Source: Lingula anatina (Eukaryota; Brachiopoda; Lingulata; Lingulida; Lingulidae). Taken from it: a stretch of 64,000 nucleotides of DNA. The position numbers and the translations under genes are program-made. Under the pieces are notes generated by a model. It was given only the letters and a program-made list of their open reading frames with translations. It was not told the DNA's origin and ran no database searches. This document shows, in pieces, positions 45,301 to 59,300 of the stretch. Position 1 is the first letter of the stretch. Each line of letters starts with the position of its first letter. The stretch covers positions 361,855 to 425,854 of the forward strand of contig NW_019775404.1 in the NCBI RefSeq assembly GCF_001039355.2, read 5' to 3'.

Positions 45301-48300
45301 AGTTTGTGCCCTTGATACTCGTCTTTGTCCAGGACTTGCACTAACTGCAATCCAGGCCTGAAATGTTACAACCACAACCCTGACCACAACCAACTAAATT
45401 ATGTACATGGCTTTCACACGTGTGATCACACACTGTAACAGAACAAACTACACTTTTAATACTGCAGTGTACAGAAGCAGACAACTATGTGTTAAGAGTT
45501 AGCGCTGCCACTACAAGCAAAGACAAGACAAATACTAGACTATTTTTGCAGTCATCAGGTATGTAGATAAATACAAAAGCAAAATGTGTTACCTTTCTTT
45601 GTACTTCTTCACAGTAACAATGGTTGATTTGATCATCTCATGTGCACTATAGATCCCAGCTTCTTCTTTCTGGAGTTCTTTTGACAGGTGGGATATTGTC
45701 CCAAGTAAATCGTGGAGAAGATGACCAAATAATATTACCTGCTTGGAACAAAGAAGTTTGAGCAGATATTTTGCCTTGCCTTGCTTAGGGCTTCTGGAGT
45801 CAGCTGCCACCTGATAATAAATAATGTCACCCTGAATATATGTAATTATTAATTCCCATAATTAATTTATACTTTAGGTGTCCCTGTGATAACTAACACT
45901 AGTATATTGATCTTTAATTTGTTCCCAATTTACAATATATATATAACCAGGCTGTGATGATAATGAACTTTATATTAGATGCTGATGATTGTATGAGATA
46001 AATTGTGATAATTTGATAACATTATAAACTATTTAAATTTCACAATTTTCAAACTTGTTTTATAACACTTACTTGTGTAAGATGGAATACAAAGGCTTTG
46101 TACCCCTTCCACACCTGATTAAGAGCACCATTAAGATGTGATACCCATCTAGTTCCACCAACTCGATGAGGAAAAGCCTCTGATATGCCAAGGGTGGTAA
46201 AAGAATCCTTGAGGTTGTGGGTCTGTAGAGAACTAGTATGGTAAAAGCTGAATAACTCTGATAGCAGTGAGTATATTTTATCATATACTTTTTGAACCTG
46301 GGGGCTGCTTTTGACAGATTTCTTGAAGGCCAACTCCAGGGCATGAGCCATACAGTGTACCATTACAATGGATGTTGAAATGTTCTGGTGAAAAAGAGCG
46401 ATGACTCCATGGTGTTTGCCAGTATTAACACTCGCTCCGTCACTTCCAAAGCCAACCAACTTCTTTTCAATATCGGTTATGGGCATATGTTTGAACATCA
46501 GTGAGTCCATAATAGCTTTATATATCCCAGGTGCATTTGCTCTGGACAGTGCTTGCATTCCCACAAAATAAACAGACACCTTGCCTTTGATACAGAAGCG
46601 TGTATATACCACTTCATTCTCAGTCACTGAGACATCTACAGAGCCATCACACAAGACTGAAATAAATTTAGCATTCCTTAATTCATCTTCAATCTTTTGC
46701 CTTTCTACTTCAGCTATTGCTTTGATGAATATCTTGCACTGCTTATCGTTTCTATAAGTTTTCCCCACTGTCAACCCTTTCTCCTCGTCAAGGTCTGCGA
46801 GCCAAACAAATTGTTTAAAGGAGCAGGAGTGCATGGCTATAGCATGAGCATTACGAAATAGAATGGACAGTCTGTCAAATGCAGCTTGGTTTAAATTCTG
46901 TAGGCACTTTTCAGCGGAAGATTCACCTGGCTTTGCTCTTCTATTTTCCACATAAGTTTGTGCATCTTTGTGGCCTTGTGATGCGTCATGATCAGATAAA
47001 CAACCTCTCTTGAAATTTGAAGACCCAGTTACAAAGGTTCCACCAACATATTTACTGAATTTATTACTCACTGTCTTCTTGCCATTAACAGCCAAAGGTC
47101 CATATACACTTCTGCACACTTTACAATACAGCTTATTGTTGGATTGGTCATGAATGAGCCAAGAAAATGCAGTTTGCCAGCTGGGTTGAAAAGATCTTAC
47201 TCGTTTTTCTTTATCATAAAGTTTGTTACCGTCTCTTTTTTCTTCTGGAGTTTTCAGCTTTTTCTGTGGTGGAGGCTCAATTCCGAGAAATCTGTGCATT
47301 CTTAAAAAAAATCCTCCCATGCACCCAAGAGCGTGTTCTGAGCTTGGCAAGACTATTTTGGGATATATCTTTGGTTTCTGCCAATGGCTGAAGAAAGGAA
47401 GAATGCCGTTGGCTGGATTGAGATGGAAATTCCAAAGTGAGCCAATCAGATTACACTGCTCATTTTGTTGTTGTCGTTTGCTTTGCTGTGTCACATGATA
47501 CACACAACAGAGAGTGATGACATAATAGGAACACAGAAATTAAAAACAGAACAGAAAACTAAAAAAATCACCAAAAATAGATTGTATACACTAAAGACGG
47601 TATTTTTCACAAGTTATCGTTGAAATTATCCACTGTGTGATTATGATAGTCAATAGAAGCTCACTAAGTGATTATAGAACCCCCAAAAGCTCAAGACCCG
47701 CTGGACAGAAAAGTTTTTAAAGTTCACAGTCCGAGAGAGAATCAGTCGGTCTCGGGCCGCCGGGCAGACGGTAATTTCGCACGCTGTTTATACAATAACA
47801 ATGTGAATGACAATGATAGAATGACATAAAGCAGTTCATGAAAAAAGGCACTTTACCCCACATTGCATTCATGTCCTCTGTCCATCTAGGATTCCTAATA
47901 ATATTTATCTCTTTGAGAAGCTTGCCCAATGCAGTCAGACTGTTAAATAAAAGGTGGTCCAATTCCTTCAAACTCTGAGGCTCGTTCTAGAATGGCAATT
48001 TATTATTTTAATTCAGTAAATTGGTAAATTTTTTCACAGCATATTAATATAACAATCAAATTAATTTGAAGCAATTGTTGGCATTATTCCAATGTAAATC
48101 ACATACGTTGGTTTTTAAAAAAGCTCTCTTTTCCATTAACATTTATAAAATTAAGAACAAGGCATTTTTAGCTTTTTAAAATGCTTATTTCTAAAGTGTA
48201 CTTGTCATGGTACTTAGAATTAACATTTTGGAAAAACCAAACAGAAAGAACACATATAAAGCAGACCAACCCCCTGATATCTGCCAGGTTCTATTTGCTG

Positions 48301-48402
48301 AAGAATCAAGGGGAGCACCGTGGGCATGTGACGCTCAAATTTGGCAGATTCCACCTCAGTAAACAATCCACAAAGTTGTGCTGCCAGTCGCCTGTGGGAC
48401 AC
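42332..48402 (-). CDS. UTP20: UTP20, five internal exons, block B
   Basis: Minus-strand exons 48271-48402, 47857-47986, 43253-43434, 42802-42873 and 42332-42514 correspond one to one to block A with the same lengths and phases. Coding differences are allele-like: S to T (MPTVLPL), K to E (NEPQS), A to T (RLATARL), V to A (EEIAQ). All frames are open. The hAT transposon lies in the intron between 47857 and 43434, enlarging it by 4 kb without touching splice sites. Because both blocks start and end in phase 0, a naive gene model could join all ten exons and duplicate about 230 residues; that is probably wrong. Confidence 0.85.
43781..47786 (-). mobile_element. Complete autonomous hAT transposon, 4006 bp
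   Basis: The ends are CAGTGTGTGAAA (left) and CAGCGTGCGAAA (right, reverse-complemented), 10 of 12 matching. The host sequence TTTATACA is duplicated exactly on both sides (43773-43780, 47787-47794), and the homologous empty site in block A has one TTTATACA (37886-37893). The 8-bp duplication and CAG...CTG ends are diagnostic of hAT. Subterminal TTACTGGTCCTG repeats lie near the left end. A full transposase gene is inside on the minus strand. Confidence 0.96.
44167..47299 (-). CDS. hAT transposase (ZNF862-like), five exons, intact
   Basis: Exons 46073-47299, 45593-45810, 45137-45357, 44805-44928 and 44167-44665 join in phase into 2289 nt, 762 aa, without stops. I start at MHRFLGIEPPPQKKLK; an upstream in-frame ATG (CMGGFFLR) is possible. 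An N-terminal zinc-finger-like segment (KLYCKVCRSVYG ... LSDHDASQGHKDA) resembles TTF/BED-type DNA-binding domains. The RNase H-like core shows FISVLCDGSVDVS, GFGSDGASVNTGKHHGV and VHCMAHALELAF, with Asp residues where the catalytic ones are expected. The C-terminal dimerisation region reads LPASSAMCERGFSHMKQTKT, with the expected Glu. It ends in an acidic serine-rich tail. Vertebrate ZNF862 is a domesticated relative. Intact ORF and perfect target duplication imply recent activity. Confidence 0.92.
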
Positions 48403-51400
48403 CTGGTGAGTAAATTGAAATTATCTTTGAAACTTTCAAGCAGTGGAGCTCTGTGTCAGAGGAGACGTAAGTTGACAGTTGGTCTTAAATTCCATACTGA
48501 ATGCAAGTCCAGTCTAATCCAGGACAAATCTACAGAAATCATTTAAATATAGCATCTGTCTGTTAAAAAATAGTCATTTTTCACTTCCTGTAAAATAAGC
48601 CCAATATTCTCATATAGGTGGGTCTAGAATCCATTTTGGTTCAAAGAAGATGAAAAAGGGTTTCAGCAACATACTCTTATTATATTTTCCATAGCCATTA
48701 AAATCAAATCCCTATAAAGAAGTCAGTTGAAAGTTATAATGTGCTCAAGTAAGACATTTGAACAGGAAAAAAACTGAGAATGACATCACTTTTCTCATTA
48801 TCACAAAGATATATCCTATCCATAGGTTGATATTTGATCATCTATCAACATAAACCACTTGCCATCAACTCGTTGGAGTTTTAAATTTTCACAGTTACTT
48901 GCAAATTTCCTGAGTCCCTATCCTTATGATGAGGAAATAAAAATATATAACTCATCACGATGTTAAAAGTGGTCAAATTTAATCTGGTCCTCTAAACTGT
49001 GATTAAACTCAATCATCTTCAGAAATACTCAAAAACATTTTTCTCAATCTTACTACAGTACTTACTGCGTAATAACAATAACATAAATCTTATATGACTA
49101 ATTCACTAATTCCAGGAAGAGTAATTTATTTTGATAAGCTTTGGCTGTTGTTCTTGTGTTTACATACATACATTTTTGGAGTGTCGGCTCAAATAATCAC
49201 CTAAATAGACACTATGAAATGGCCACAGATTAATGCAGTACATGGGCACTGAATACCATGAAAAACTTGAAAATTTAGTCACTTAAATATAAATTAATAT
49301 TTAAATATTAAAAATATAAAAATTATGTTTTTATGCATAATTAGGACTTGGACTAACAAACAAATTAAGGGCTGATGTAATGGGCAATGGAAGATTATGA
49401 ATCCGTCTTGGCCAAGACAGACTAAAATAGAAGAAATGTACAACAGCAAAAGTGCTTGCCTTGCTCTGCTTGGTGTTGATGTATGCCTCAAAATAGAAAT
49501 CATAAAAGGTCCATAAGAAAGCCAAATAACTTGAATCGCCTTTGAACAAAAACCCATACAAATGTATCAGATAGGAGTACAGGTACTTCATTCAGGTATC
49601 CAAGGATACGGTAATGTGCCATGAATTTTGAAAGGCTCCTAAATTTTGAACAATTTTAAGTTTGGCCGTCCTGAGTTTTTTAAGGACCATGAATTTCGAC
49701 CAGTAAGCAATTTTGCATGATCTTGATTTTCGTTAATTTTGTACAGCTTATTATCATTATTATTAATATGATTTTGTTAATTCAGTCACTGGCGTCAACA
49801 CTATCATACATGTGTGTCGCAGACCAGATTGAAATCCAAGCCATTTTTAAAACAACCTAAGATAAATTAAAATTTCAATTCTGTTTTGGCAAAACTGAAT
49901 ATTCAATATAACAGATATTTTATAATCTCCTGTGTTAATTTGAAGGGTGTTAGTCTACGAGTTGTGTATGGTACTCAACCTTACTTTCTGCCAGAAAAGA
50001 TAAAATTAATTAATTGAACATCTGGCTTAGGTTGGTTATCATGCATGGCCTTCACTTCCATCCAAACTATCCAAACTATCTAACAACAAATGGGCCTACG
50101 AGTTTTTAACTTTTGCTTAAAAAACTGCCAAATTCTTCCCACAAATGGATCACTAATTGGGTCAATCTGCCTGGCTTTTCATCTAGCCTGCAATGCATAT
50201 TCATTGTTGTACCAATGAGATTTCACTGTAAAATAAACTTAACTGAACTATTCACCTTTCAGTAGGTGATTAGTTTGTCAAAACCTGTGATGCTGATGGC
50301 TTATTGGCCTGTCAACAGGTGTTGCGGTTATGAGAAGTTTTTCCTGTGAAATGAACTGAATTATTCACCTGTCAACAGGTTATCAGTTTATCAAAACCTG
50401 TGACACTGATGACTACACCTAACTTAACATCACGTTTTGCTTTTTAGGGATCAGCAAACAGTATCCTCTCTAAAAACTGACCCCAAGATTTATTTGTAAC
50501 TTGATATATATTCACAAAAACCATGCCATAATATTTGATTCCCAGCCAGGTGGGTTACCGGAGTGGTCACTTAGAATCAATTATACCTAAAAAAGAAAAG
50601 AGTTCCAGGTAGAGTCCTACATGACTTCTAGGCAGAGAGAGATGATAACTTAACCAATGAAAGTTAAGGAAAACTGTAAATTCATTTAAGGCATCAAGGT
50701 ACAAGTATGACGCTTCTAATAAATTATTTTTGGTTTAGGTAACAAAGCTGTGGTGTTGCATTACTTTTCTCTTCTGGGAAAACTCACAACGTCGGAAATT
50801 GTGAGCTGAGCTTAGATCTTCTCAAGTTGGATTAGAGCCCTTAGAATAACTTGATTACTTGAATTAATCCAGCTTAAGATCTCAGTAGAAATTTGCGCTA
50901 GCTGACTAACAGGAAAACTGAATAATGTGGGCAATCAGCTTAATTTGAAATACACACATACATGATGTGATATCAAGCTGTCTGGGTTCTTGCTGACTGA
51001 AGTGTTGATTAGAGGTGTCTAGGTGCTAAGACAGCAGTATTTCATAATACTACACAAATCAACATGAGCAATGTTTTCATAATTTGATCATGCTCAGTAT
51101 GATGAATACTGAGTTAAACAATGTTCAGCCATACTGGGCAATTAATTTGATTGGTAAATGAATCTAAAAAAACATAAAACAACTTTAGAAAAAGTACCAC
51201 AATTATAAAAAAAGAACTCACTAAAAACAATTTTTTTCACCTGCATTTAATGGGGCATACCAGCTATCAGTGCTACTAAACTCTGGCTTAATCTTGCTCG
51301 CGATTTTACACCATACTTTAACATGGATTGTAAACACGGGTAACTAATTAAACACAAATAATTCAAATGTGGCTCCGTGACAAGGAGAACAAAATATGAA

Positions 51401-51922
51401 TTGATTGAAAAGATGGCAGAGTTGACCAGGAGTGAATAGGCTACAATTCCATGAGATGACATGTGTAAATGTTGATTAATTCAGTCATCGAACACTTCAA
51501 AGATTTATTTATTACACAAAAGAATGTATGTAAGGCAGTAAATAAGGAGTTTTGGGAGAAGGGTGACAATATCTTCAGAAATAATAAGAGTCGATATAGA
51601 GAATGCCTTATGGCCTTAGTGCTTTTTTTTCTTTCCTTGCCTGGCATGAGCAATTATTTTTCATTTATTTAATGACATTGATTTCATTATAAATGAACAG
51701 GTTGACAGTCTTTGTAAATTCAGAAAAATATAGGAATCAACATGAGCAATGTTTTTTTTTTTTTTTTGGACATTTCTTTATCTTTTAGAAAGTGTAATTT
51801 TAAGAGTTGGAAACTTACCAAACAAAAACTTACCAAACCAAGTAAAATGTTATCTTCACAGCTGTCAGCTGAGAAAAACACCAAAGAAAACGTGGGTGTT
51901 TCACACCTATCACCACCTTTAA

Positions 51923-52155
51923 TTAGACTGGGTTCCCTCAGATTTAGATCGATCCATTAGGATCGACCTAACTCCCTGGGGGTTCACGCTAAATTGCTGT
52001 CAGCTTCCGGAAGCCTAGCACGCACAAAAGTTAATTACCCCCTTACAGCTTTTAGTTGGCGGGACAGACATTTAAGCTGGTTAAGCTGACAGCTATCAAG
52101 TGAGACTCCCCAGGGGGATAGATTGATCCAAATATCTGTGAGAATGGTCTCTTAG
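51923..52155. mobile_element. AGATCGATCT-family MITE, copy 3 (inverted)
   Basis: Reverse orientation: TTTAGATCGATCCATTAGG, CTCCCTGGGGGTTCACGCTA, TAATTACCCCCTTACAGC and GTGAGACTCCCCAGGGGG, ending GAGAATGGTCTCTTAG. In the large UTP20 intron 48403-53372. Confidence 0.8.
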
Positions 52156-52498
52156 ACAGGAGTTCCTAAGGCATTTTGTGTTTGTGCAGCTGCCATTGAT
52201 GGCAACCTCCATTTCAGACATAGCCCTGAATACTTGGAAAACTGATGCTCACCGTGTCCATTTTCACATTCAAGTACGCACCAATACTGAAGCATGTTTA
52301 TCATGAAAATTGCCAGTAGTCTCAAAGGGTTTAATTCACAAAATGGATGCTTTAGTTTAGTGAGATCTGGTGCCAAGCTGGCTGGTATACACCATTCAAT
52401 AAGCATGCATTTTCCTTGACATTTATTTTTTACTTGCCAAGAGTAATTTGGTATGTGTAGTAATGGCTCAACAGGAGGTAACAAGTCTCCTGTGTTTC

Positions 52499-52530
<32 letters not shown>

Positions 52531-52929
52531 CTATTTTTAATAGTCTTCTTAAATAATTGTCAGCAAATGTAAGAAGAAGATCAGCAGACTTATGTACATT
52601 GTAGTTTCTCTAACTGTAGTAATTTATCAGGTGATATCAAGCCTAGTAAATGACATCTTCTTGGGTAAAAAATGATTTCTTGGGAAAATATACAGTAATT
52701 TTGCAACATATTTCATACTCTACCATAAACTAATTTCTGTATTTTTCAAGGAGGCAGTCAAAATATCTTTAGGTAAGCTGTAAGCTAAACAAACAATCTA
52801 AGAATATTCACCTTGATAGCCCTATTCTCTGATGAAGATGATCTGATAGACATTGAAATATTGGAGGTAATATCAGCTGTCAATATTAGCTGTAGATCGA
52901 GGAAATTCTTCCTTTATTAAAGGCCGGTT

Positions 52930-53195
52930 TTAGAATATGCTGCCCCTGTCTGGGTCTTTGGTTTAACAAATGAATTGACTGCCCTGGTAGAAAAGTCTCA
53001 AGAAAGAGCTCTTAAGATAATTTATCCTGATCTTGAATATAATGCTGCTTGTGAACATAGTAAACTTGAATTACTGAGTGAAAGATGGCTCACTGCATGC
53101 AAAAAAATTGTTAATTAGTATATCAAAGAACCAGATCATAGACTGCATTATCTTTTACAACCAAAACAAAATGTCAAATATTCATTAAGGGAACA
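52930..53195 (+). pseudogene. LINE reverse-transcriptase C-terminal remnant
   Basis: Translation gives LEYAAPVWVFGLTNELTALV, EKSQERALKIIYPDLEYNAA and, after an in-frame TAG, YIKEPDHRLHYLL. This is the conserved end of CR1/L2/jockey-type retroposon reverse transcriptases (LEYACPVWHPGLT..., QKRALKIIY...). Only this fragment is recognisable; the rest is decayed or missing. In a UTP20 intron on the opposite strand. Confidence 0.8.
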
Positions 53196-53372
53196 GGAGA
53201 CATTCTGGCAAAAGCAAAGTGTATACTCAACCTAACCACAAATGTAAGCGCAATATGTTAAAGGCACCAATACATTCAACTATCTTTTTTCTGGTGACTT
53301 CATGTACAAATATTAAAAAATGTAACAAAATTAAATTCATATTTGCCTTAAATTCTGGGTCCCCATTCTTAC

Positions 53373-56300
53373 CTTCTCATCTTGAAACCACAGCATGGTA
53401 ATATTTAATAACTCATCTCTCTGGTCACTGTGAAGCTGAAAAATGAAAAAATGTGCATGGAAATTAAGCTAAAACAACAATTAAAACATAAACATAAACT
53501 GCATGACAAATGTCACAATACAATCAATTTTGTGTAGGGGTCCTTTGCAACTCCTATTTCAAACAAGTGTAAACATCAATAGATGCTGTCCTCCATCAAA
53601 GGTGACATTATTTCACGGACCTAATTTTATACAATGGGAAGGTCTATCAATTTAACCTTTAACCCTCTTTCGAAAACCAAATAAATCCAAGAAGCATTTT
53701 GGGAAACTAAGTTTAATAAAAAAATATTTTAGTGGAGAATTGAGAGGTGATTATGCCCTAAATCCATGGCATTAGTTAATACCTTTGACAGTAAAGACTT
53801 GATGGCCAAAGCAGTTAACTTCCTGCACTGTGCAGACTCATCATTGACAAGAGAGGCGGCCATTGGTACAAAAAAGAAGCCTGCATGTTCAGTAAGGATA
53901 TTCTGAAACGATAATGCTCATGTAAATGTTTATTCCAAAACAAAGGTCACAAAATCTTATAGTCATGAAAAAATGGCTCCTTTCTAGAGTTACTCCTAAT
54001 TGCAATGTGCAACATTTTAATGGATCATTACCAAATAATGAGGTTTCATTAAAAAATTTAATGAGATTTATTGAAATTTAATTGAAATTCTATGGAGTTT
54101 CTAATATAAATAAGAGGTCATAATCATAATTGTTGACGCACCATTTTCAATTCTCACATAAAGACTACTCTGCATCAATATTTGATTCTGTGTTAGAAAT
54201 TGTGATGCGTCACCACTTACTTTTGACTTCCTGTTGGAAGGTTTTGTGCTCATGTGGTATTTTTTTTAACTTTTGGTCTATTTTTGACCTTATCAGCCAT
54301 AATATTCAATGAGTTTTGTGCCATTTTCTGGCAACACGTGCTGTTCTCGCTCGACAAAAAGAAGTGCGCATATACTCTCGCATAAAACGAGACTCTCGTA
54401 TTAATAATGTAATCTTCTCAATTTTGAAAATTTCCAACAAATGTCAGTAGAAATGATCCATTACACAAGTTAGTGGTTTAACTTTGTAAAATAACTAATA
54501 ATAACAGTTCTTTGTCATGTGAGGTAAATATAGTATTTGTAACAATCTAACCAACCTGTGGAAAACTGGAAAATATGGTTGCCAACATTTCTAAGGCAGA
54601 TTCACGTCCAGATTCTAGCTCAAACTGCAAATTTGTCACATAGAATTCTAGGTGCTTTTTCAGTTGTTTACCCAAAGGATAATCCAACATAAACTGAAGA
54701 ACAACCTACAATTTATAGATGATTGAATATATAAATATATTACATACACAAATGCAATATAAAATAATAATAAATTAGAAAATGTAATCTTCACTGACTA
54801 CAAAAACTCATTTAGTTCTTGTGGAATTTCCAAATGAAGAATACAATTTTGGAATTTTATTGAATTAATTTATTGATCAAATGCAGTTGCAATTTATTAG
54901 TAGTGACCAGTTCTATGCAAAAGTAGGGTGACCTAGGATTTACCATGGTTTAAATTAACTGCAAATTGATACAGTGGCTTCAGTAAAATATTATGTAAGG
55001 AACTGTGTAGGCGAGTGTTAAGGAGGAAGTTTGTAGGTTAGAAAGGAAGCACTTAAAGGTACTGTTTGGGATTTAACTGTCAAAATGAATTTTTCTGTAG
55101 GGGAAAATAAAAAACAAAATTTCTTACTCCCAGATCAGTGCTCGACCCTTTTATTACATTTTAAAAATTTCAATAAGTTAGTTCAAAATGGTTGGCCAGT
55201 CATTAAGTATGACATTGTGTACATTTCAGCAAGAACTTATGACACCAGGAGCTTTTGGGAATGGGAAAATATTATGTGGCTTTGCAGGATATGCAGACAT
55301 ATAGAAAATATAATAATAGCGCCGGGAAATGTTCAAACCTGTAAGCATACCTTGAAATTTGTGGGTAGGGATGAGGTCGAAGTAATTGCAATGGTGGTTT
55401 TTAAGGTCGAAACATAAAAAGATGACAACTGTGAAATGCAGGTGTCCACCATATGTTGTCCTAGATTTGTCAAGCAGAGTATTTGATTCAGTAATGCTGT
55501 TGCAGCACATCAAATTAAAAAGGTTTCAAGCCAAAAACCTTAAAATGTAATGTAAAAAATGCAATTTAATATTCTATGTTACGGCAAAGGTTGACCATTC
55601 CAATATGCATACAGGTACAGATAGAGCAATATAGCAAACAAAGTATAGTAAATAAATCACTAGTGGGTGCTAATGTTGTAACAGTCAAAGCACTCTTCGC
55701 GAAAGCAACAGTTATTTGATATAGTCATTGGGCTTTGAGCATACATACAACAAAGCATAGTAGGATGAGCTACACACTTAGGGTGTATTCCCAGAGATTT
55801 AGATCGATTCAGAGATTAAGATTTAGATCGACCTAACTCCCTGGGGGTTCACGCTAAATTGCAGTCAGCCGAACGCGCACCATAGTTAATTACCCCCTTA
55901 CAGCTTTCAGTAGGCGGGACAGATGCTTTAAGCCGGCTAAGCTGACAGTAATCAAGTGAGACTCCCCACAGGGATAGATCGATCTAAAATCTATGGAAAT
56001 GGGGTCTTAGTTGCTATCATAAGAAATTACTTGTGTAAAATCTGTGCAAATCACAAAAAAAAAAAAAATGCAAATGTGAGTCGGACTCTTAAATATATTT
56101 CTCTAACATGGAGGTCAGTGCTCACCTGGATTACCAAGGTTCCATTATTTTTTTAAAATACCAAACCTTCGGAACATAGAACTGACCCCAATTTATCTAC
56201 TTCATCTGGTACAAAATGTGACTCATCTTTACCCTAAGCCACATGGCAGTATAATCAAGGCAGTTATATCATGTTTCAGATCTAGGCTAAACTTGAAACT

Positions 56301-59300
56301 TAATTAAGGCTATTTTGTGATGACGTCTTTGACATATAAGTACACCTTAATTGTGGTCACTACCCTCCCTCAGTACACTCACACACCCTAATGAGATTAT
56401 TAAGGTGGTCTCTTAACAATATATGTAGAAAGAGAGAGAGCTAACTTCAACAAAACAAAGTACTCAAGTATTCATGTATTCTAGGAAATAATGATCTGCT
56501 GAAATAAGATAACATTTTTTTATAGAAGAGACTCTTTCATTACATTTTATGAGCTAAACTTCAGTTAAAATCTATAATAATAATAATAAATAGATAATTT
56601 TAAAAAGCTGAAAATTCCACAAAAGAACCACACACATCTCAACCATCATGTCACTTTATATGTATACATGCTGGTCAAATACTTTATCAACTCTCCAACA
56701 TGATAATATGAAAGTACTGTTTAGAATTTATAACAGGCATGATGTGAATATCATCATATCCCCATTAATATTTTTCTGCTGAGCAGCATATGACAATAAT
56801 TTTCACAGACTTCAGAACCAAATCTTATATTTTACAGAACTGTAGACTTATCATCGCAACATTATAAAAGGCAATTTCTTAATTAAAATAAGAATACAGT
56901 GAAATCTAATTGGTTACTTCATTCAGCTTATTCATATTGCATTTGGAGGGGAAAAAAAGAAAAAAAATTGGTCACACATAACAAATTTTAATCTTTTAGT
57001 AATTTAATATATTATAATTCAAATATTGTGGGGTATATGCAATGCACAAAAATATTATAAACAAAGCATGGTAAAAATGAACTTTTTGTTTGGCAATCCT
57101 GCAGGGCAACTTGAAGAATGACACAAATATAAAAAATATTCAAGCATTTTTCAATCAAATGTATATTAGTGAGCATGCAAATTATCATGCATCTGATGAT
57201 AAAGAAATTTAAAAGAAATCAACAAAAGGAAAAATTACCTGTCTGCTCTGAAGTCGGACATTGGGAGCATCTGCAGTTATGGATAACTGCGCTACTTTTC
57301 CTATAATTTCATGAATTTCAGGTACAAGTAGCTTCCTTGATAAGATGGCCTGCAAAACAATCAGCTTTTAAAACCTTTCTAAATTGTTTTTTGTCAAAAA
57401 GAATATCACTGCATTATATCTGAACAAAGCATTCTGATCATCTGCCATTTAACACTTATCACATATGTAATTCACATTAAATACTACATGGTATTATGTA
57501 ATTTCATAGTCATCTGTACCTAATAACATGCTTCTTTAAATATTGCAAATGAGTACTGCCAGCAAGTGAAACAATAATAAAACATGCATAACTGCCTTTG
57601 CACCTTAAGGCATTGATAAACAGCTAGGATATAACTATGAAAAATTCCAAAAATTCACATATTTATGTTACTTACTTTGAGAAGCCCAAAAGCTGTTGCC
57701 TGTCTGTTGAAATCATGCATGTCTTCCTCTACATAGCCCAGTAAGATCTGAAGCTGATTGGTGTCTACACTGTGAAATTTTACATCTCGCACCAAGACAG
57801 TTATTGTCTGCAAATATAACAAACAGCTATCAACATTTATTACTCTTTTTAAAGCAAAACATTTCAAATGTAAACATCTGTGCCAAACTATACTATTCAC
57901 AATTTGATAAAAATTACTTTAATAATGCATTGTAATTATGTGAATTGTAGTAAGCAATTTAACATCAGCAGCAAACATTTTAATGGTGAGACAATTATAT
58001 CAACAGACGTATCAAGCAGCTTTGTTCAAAATGACCTATTCTACCTAATATATGTGTTCAAAATAAATCATTTGATCAAATTTAGGGAAACCTCAATGGG
58101 ATTTGGCTTAAGAAATTGGATTACACCTCCATATAGCATCCCTAGTTAATATTTGTTTTGCTGCCATATAATTAATTCTTTCTGGATTTTCTCCTTATTA
58201 CATATGGGCTATAACAAAAACTAAAAACAACTAGGATAAGTCATTATAAAAAGTAGTCTACCATGCTCTATTAATTCAACCCATAAATGATTTCTCAGTT
58301 ATTAGAAAACCAGCACCCAAAACCAAGTCTCTAGATAGCAATTTTAAGGGGGGGTTAGTGTCTTTTTCTGGAAAATGTGCCTTTTTACTGTGAAACCCTT
58401 GTGAATTCGAAGAACACAGATCAAATTTTGATTCAGAGCTGACCTTCCCCGTCCCCCTCCCCAATCCAGCCCCCTGCCTACTGGCCAGCCTATGTTGTTT
58501 TACCTTAAAGCAGCTAACCACCAATTCAAAGTTCTCCCCCTGAGCTCCCCCTGCTGTGGCATAGTTCTTGAGCAGAACAAACAGTTGATTTGTGATTTTG
58601 GTAATATGGTCCTTCAGAGAAGGAAGGGGAAACTTCAGCATCCAGCTTAAGCATCGCAAAGATGTGGTTACAATCTGAAATGTCACAAATTATTATACCT
58701 TTTTTAGCAAGTCATGCTAGCCTTGTATAATCAGATACCAATATTCTGCACTAATTTGTGAAATCCATCAGATCATTTTAAGGCTCAGAATACCATATGA
58801 AAAATTGTTTCATACATAAATATACATTTATTTCATATACATTGTTTTATCAAAATTTGTATCTACAGTAACTACCTGTTTGAAAAGTTACAGACAACAG
58901 GAATTTAATATATCGTGTCAACCATACCTTGACATGTTTTGAAGACAGGCAGTTTGACAATATTTCTATGAATGGGTCTAACATCTGTAAGTTCTGGGTG
59001 TTGCTAGCCACTACTCTGGATCTCTTCAGTAGCATGTATAACAACTGGAAATGGTATGGAAATGTTTCAAATATAATGTAACAGTTTTGACAAAGCTGTC
59101 TGGCTTTTAATATACCTTTCATATGTAAAAAAAGTGACAGTATAATTTGTTAACTGTTATAATTTAAAACCAATAACAGACAAAAAATTATTGATAAGTT
59201 TTAAGGTGGGTTATCATATATCCATGCATATTTGTCAATTTTTGATGTATAAGCCACTGTAACATCAATCATCAAATCATACCTGTAGCCCAAAGTCAAC

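Larger units (their letters stand above)
41898..51285. repeat. Second copy (probable allele) of the UTP20 block, with 4-kb insertion
   Basis: Repeats about 36059-41880 in the same orientation, with scattered substitutions and small indels, plus the hAT element (43781-47786) and minus the 490-bp segment with a MITE. Homology ends at ACTAAACTCTGGCTTAA, after which 51286 onward is single copy and leads to the next upstream UTP20 exon. Confidence 0.85.

Noticed and set aside
47300-47503. Longer transposase N-terminus from a GTG codon
   Set aside because: GTG starts are not expected in animals. MHRFLG, or at most the ATG slightly upstream, is more plausible.
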